DNA of 64,000 nucleotides. It comes from Companilactobacillus insicii. Lineage in GTDB: Bacteria > Bacillota > Bacilli > Lactobacillales > Lactobacillaceae. The DNA lies in NCBI RefSeq assembly GCF_003946015.1, contig NZ_RHNU01000007.1:23631-87630 (forward strand). Reading direction: 5' to 3'. The notes beneath the pieces were generated by a model, which was not told the DNA's origin, searched no databases, and saw nothing but the letters and a program-made list of their open reading frames with translations. Numbering within the stretch: the first letter of the stretch is position 1; the number at the start of each line of letters is the position of its first letter. Shown one piece after another: positions 62,813 through 64,000 of this stretch. A program made the translations under genes and the position numbers.

Positions 62813-63862
62813 TCATACTTTGAATAATCGCTTAATCATACTCGATAGAGAGACCGACATCCGATTAATACTATTCGCAAATAATAACTGGCGCATCCAA
62901 TCAATTACTGTACAAATAATATAGATTACGACTGAATAAATCAGTCCCATTCCAATGGAACTCAACAAAGTCTTGTACTGATTGTTATTAACAAAAGTCC
63001 AAATAATTGGACTCAGCACTACATTGTCATGAATCAAATACACGCCTAATGTGGCAGAAGCAACTCTGTTGATAAATCGATTGCTTCCAATATTCCAGTT
63101 CTTTCCTAACAAAAATAACGATACTGACATTAAGACAACTGGAATCTTATTTTGAAAAATAAAGAATATTGCGTAGTCCATAAAGAACTGATTCGTACGT
63201 CCTAAAATATTCAAATCTGCAACTAATAATAAAGTAACGATCACTGAACCATAAAAGATCCAACGCAATGCTGCTTTACTAATGTGTATATCGTAAAGTT
63301 TGATATAGCCACCTAATAAATAAAGATATAAGAACCAGGCATAATCACTGTAACCAGCTAATTTCAAATTAGAAATTGTCGGAATAAATACCCAAATAAA
63401 AGTTAAGAATAGCAACAAAAATAAATGCATCTGCTTGGTAATATTGTGCATTGCCGCATTCATGAACGGTGACATACACAACATGAATATGAATGCATTG
63501 ACGAACCAATATTCCAATGGGATTGGAAATAATAGATGAATAATATTCTTGTCATTGAAATATGGGCTACTACGTCCTAGAAAATAAAGTACTACTAAAA
63601 CTAAATAAGAATAAAACAACGTTTCCAGTACGGTTCGATAAACACGCTCTAGTTTGAATGCTTTACTAACCAAAAAGTACGCACTGATCAGCACAAAAAT
63701 ATTAACTCCGACCTTACCAAATGATGTAACTAAGTTAAGACCCACCTTTTGCCAAGAAAAGGTTCCCTCATAAAAAGTTCCGTGAATTCCATAATGATGT
63801 AAAACTATCAAGAACATACTAATGATTCTCAATAGTTCAAAATTAGACTGTCTCTGTCTCAT
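62813..63862 (-). CDS. Acyltransferase family 3 membrane protein
   Basis: 349 residues, about ten membrane helices. N-terminal NFELLRIISMFLIVLHHYGIHG carries the catalytic-type Arg and tandem His of the acyltransferase-3 family, followed by NIFVLISAYFLVSKAF. Probably O-acetylates an EPS or wall polymer. GGAGG is six bases before the ATG at 63862. It is the second acyltransferase of the locus. Immediately upstream lie a hairpin and an IS3-family end, so this may be the edge of the EPS island. Confidence 0.88.
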   Translation of the reverse strand: MRQRQSNFELLRIISMFLIVLHHYGIHGTFYEGTFSWQKVGLNLVTSFGKVGVNIFVLISAYFLVSKAFKLERVYRTVLETLFYSYLVLVVLYFLGRSSPYFNDKNIIHLLFPIPLEYWFVNAFIFMLCMSPFMNAAMHNITKQMHLFLLLFLTFIWVFIPTISNLKLAGYSDYAWFLYLYLLGGYIKLYDIHISKAALRWIFYGSVIVTLLLVADLNILGRTNQFFMDYAIFFIFQNKIPVVLMSVSLFLLGKNWNIGSNRFINRVASATLGVYLIHDNVVLSPIIWTFVNNNQYKTLLSSIGMGLIYSVVIYIICTVIDWMRQLLFANSINRMSVSLSSMIKRLFKV

Positions 63863-63892
63863 GTTAATCCTCCATGAACTTAATTATAAAAG

Positions 63893-63924
63893 TAAAAAAG
63901 CGACTCCGCAATTGTGTGCGAAGT
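63893..63924 (-). terminator. Hairpin at the junction with the IS element
   Basis: Arms ACTTCGCA and TGCGGAGT (one G-U pair) followed leftward by CGCTTTTTT. It lies between the IS end and the acyltransferase and may end a transcript that entered from the right. Confidence 0.55.
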
Positions 63925-64000
63925 GAAGTGCAAGACAAAAGTTAGACAAAATTAAATATTTAAGCTGCTAAAGCATGTTCCCGGTATTCTACTGGTGACA
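63924..64000 (-). mobile_element. 3' end of an IS3-family (IS150-like) insertion sequence
   Basis: An inverted-repeat end TGTCTAAC..TTGCACTTCA (63948-63924, read leftward) of the TG..CA type lies directly after the transposase stop. The rest of the element is beyond the window, so the other end and any target duplication cannot be checked. Confidence 0.7.
63960..64000 (-). CDS. IS3-family transposase, C-terminal fragment
   Basis: Only the last 12 codons are visible: SPVEYREHALAA then stop. This ending is highly characteristic of OrfB-type integrase-core (DDE) transposases of the IS3 family, which usually finish with SPxEYR. The body of the gene lies to the right of the window, so intactness is unknown. 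Confidence 0.75.
   Translation of the reverse strand, partial: SPVEYREHALAA

Overview
The window is AT-rich Gram-positive DNA, most likely from a member of the Lactobacillaceae. The evidence is strong AGGAGG-type ribosome binding sites with frequent GTG and TTG starts, a Firmicutes-type sufCDSUB operon, a C-terminal surface-layer (SLAP) tandem, WxL-type surface proteins and a Wzd/Wze-type exopolysaccharide (EPS) locus. The combination of MucBP, SLAP and many lectin-WxL proteins reminds me of the Companilactobacillus group, but I cannot confirm genus from sequence alone.

Layout. 1-5.2 kb: start of a HAD phosphatase (leftward), a P-type cation ATPase, an RpiR-type regulator, an SDR epimerase and an orphan HicB-type antitoxin. 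5.5-10.7 kb: leftward Fe-S assembly operon sufC-sufD-sufS-sufU-sufB. 10.9-13.1 kb: secreted MucBP/SLAP surface protein. 13.3-35.35 kb: the most striking region, seven consecutive leftward genes for large secreted proteins (774-1349 aa). Each has an N-terminal legume-lectin-like domain, Ig-like middle repeats and a C-terminal WxL-like domain. Nearly every gene is followed by its own hairpin terminator, and several of these hairpins are related to each other. A roughly 350-bp MITE-like repeat lies inside the array, with a second inverted copy at 39.2 kb. No DUF916/DUF3324 or LPXTG partner, normally found with WxL proteins, is present.

35.5-49.5 kb: prs with yueI, a small hypothetical gene, a YeiH-type exporter with a divergent LysR regulator, a family-2 glycosyltransferase, a tyrosine phosphatase, a fused MacB-like ABC transporter, and a zinc-ribbon membrane protein. 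Then come an intergenic block with a promoter-palindrome-terminator unit (candidate small RNA), a second structured segment and a 33-aa membrane peptide, followed by a further WxL-tailed secreted protein, a GlpQ-like phosphodiesterase and nagA with a NagR-like operator. 49.7-63.9 kb: leftward EPS gene cluster (acyltransferase, EpsG-type polymerase, Wzd, Wze, priming transferase, five further glycosyltransferases, UDP-galactopyranose mutase, flippase, LCP ligase, acyltransferase). The wze kinase reading frame is interrupted right after its well-placed start by a frameshift at a seven-A tract. The window ends in the 3' end of an IS3-family element.

Together the region is dominated by cell-surface functions: a lectin family that could bind host, plant or microbial glycans, and an EPS locus probably making a galactofuranose-containing polymer. 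Functions are inferred from motifs read by eye; no database search was run.
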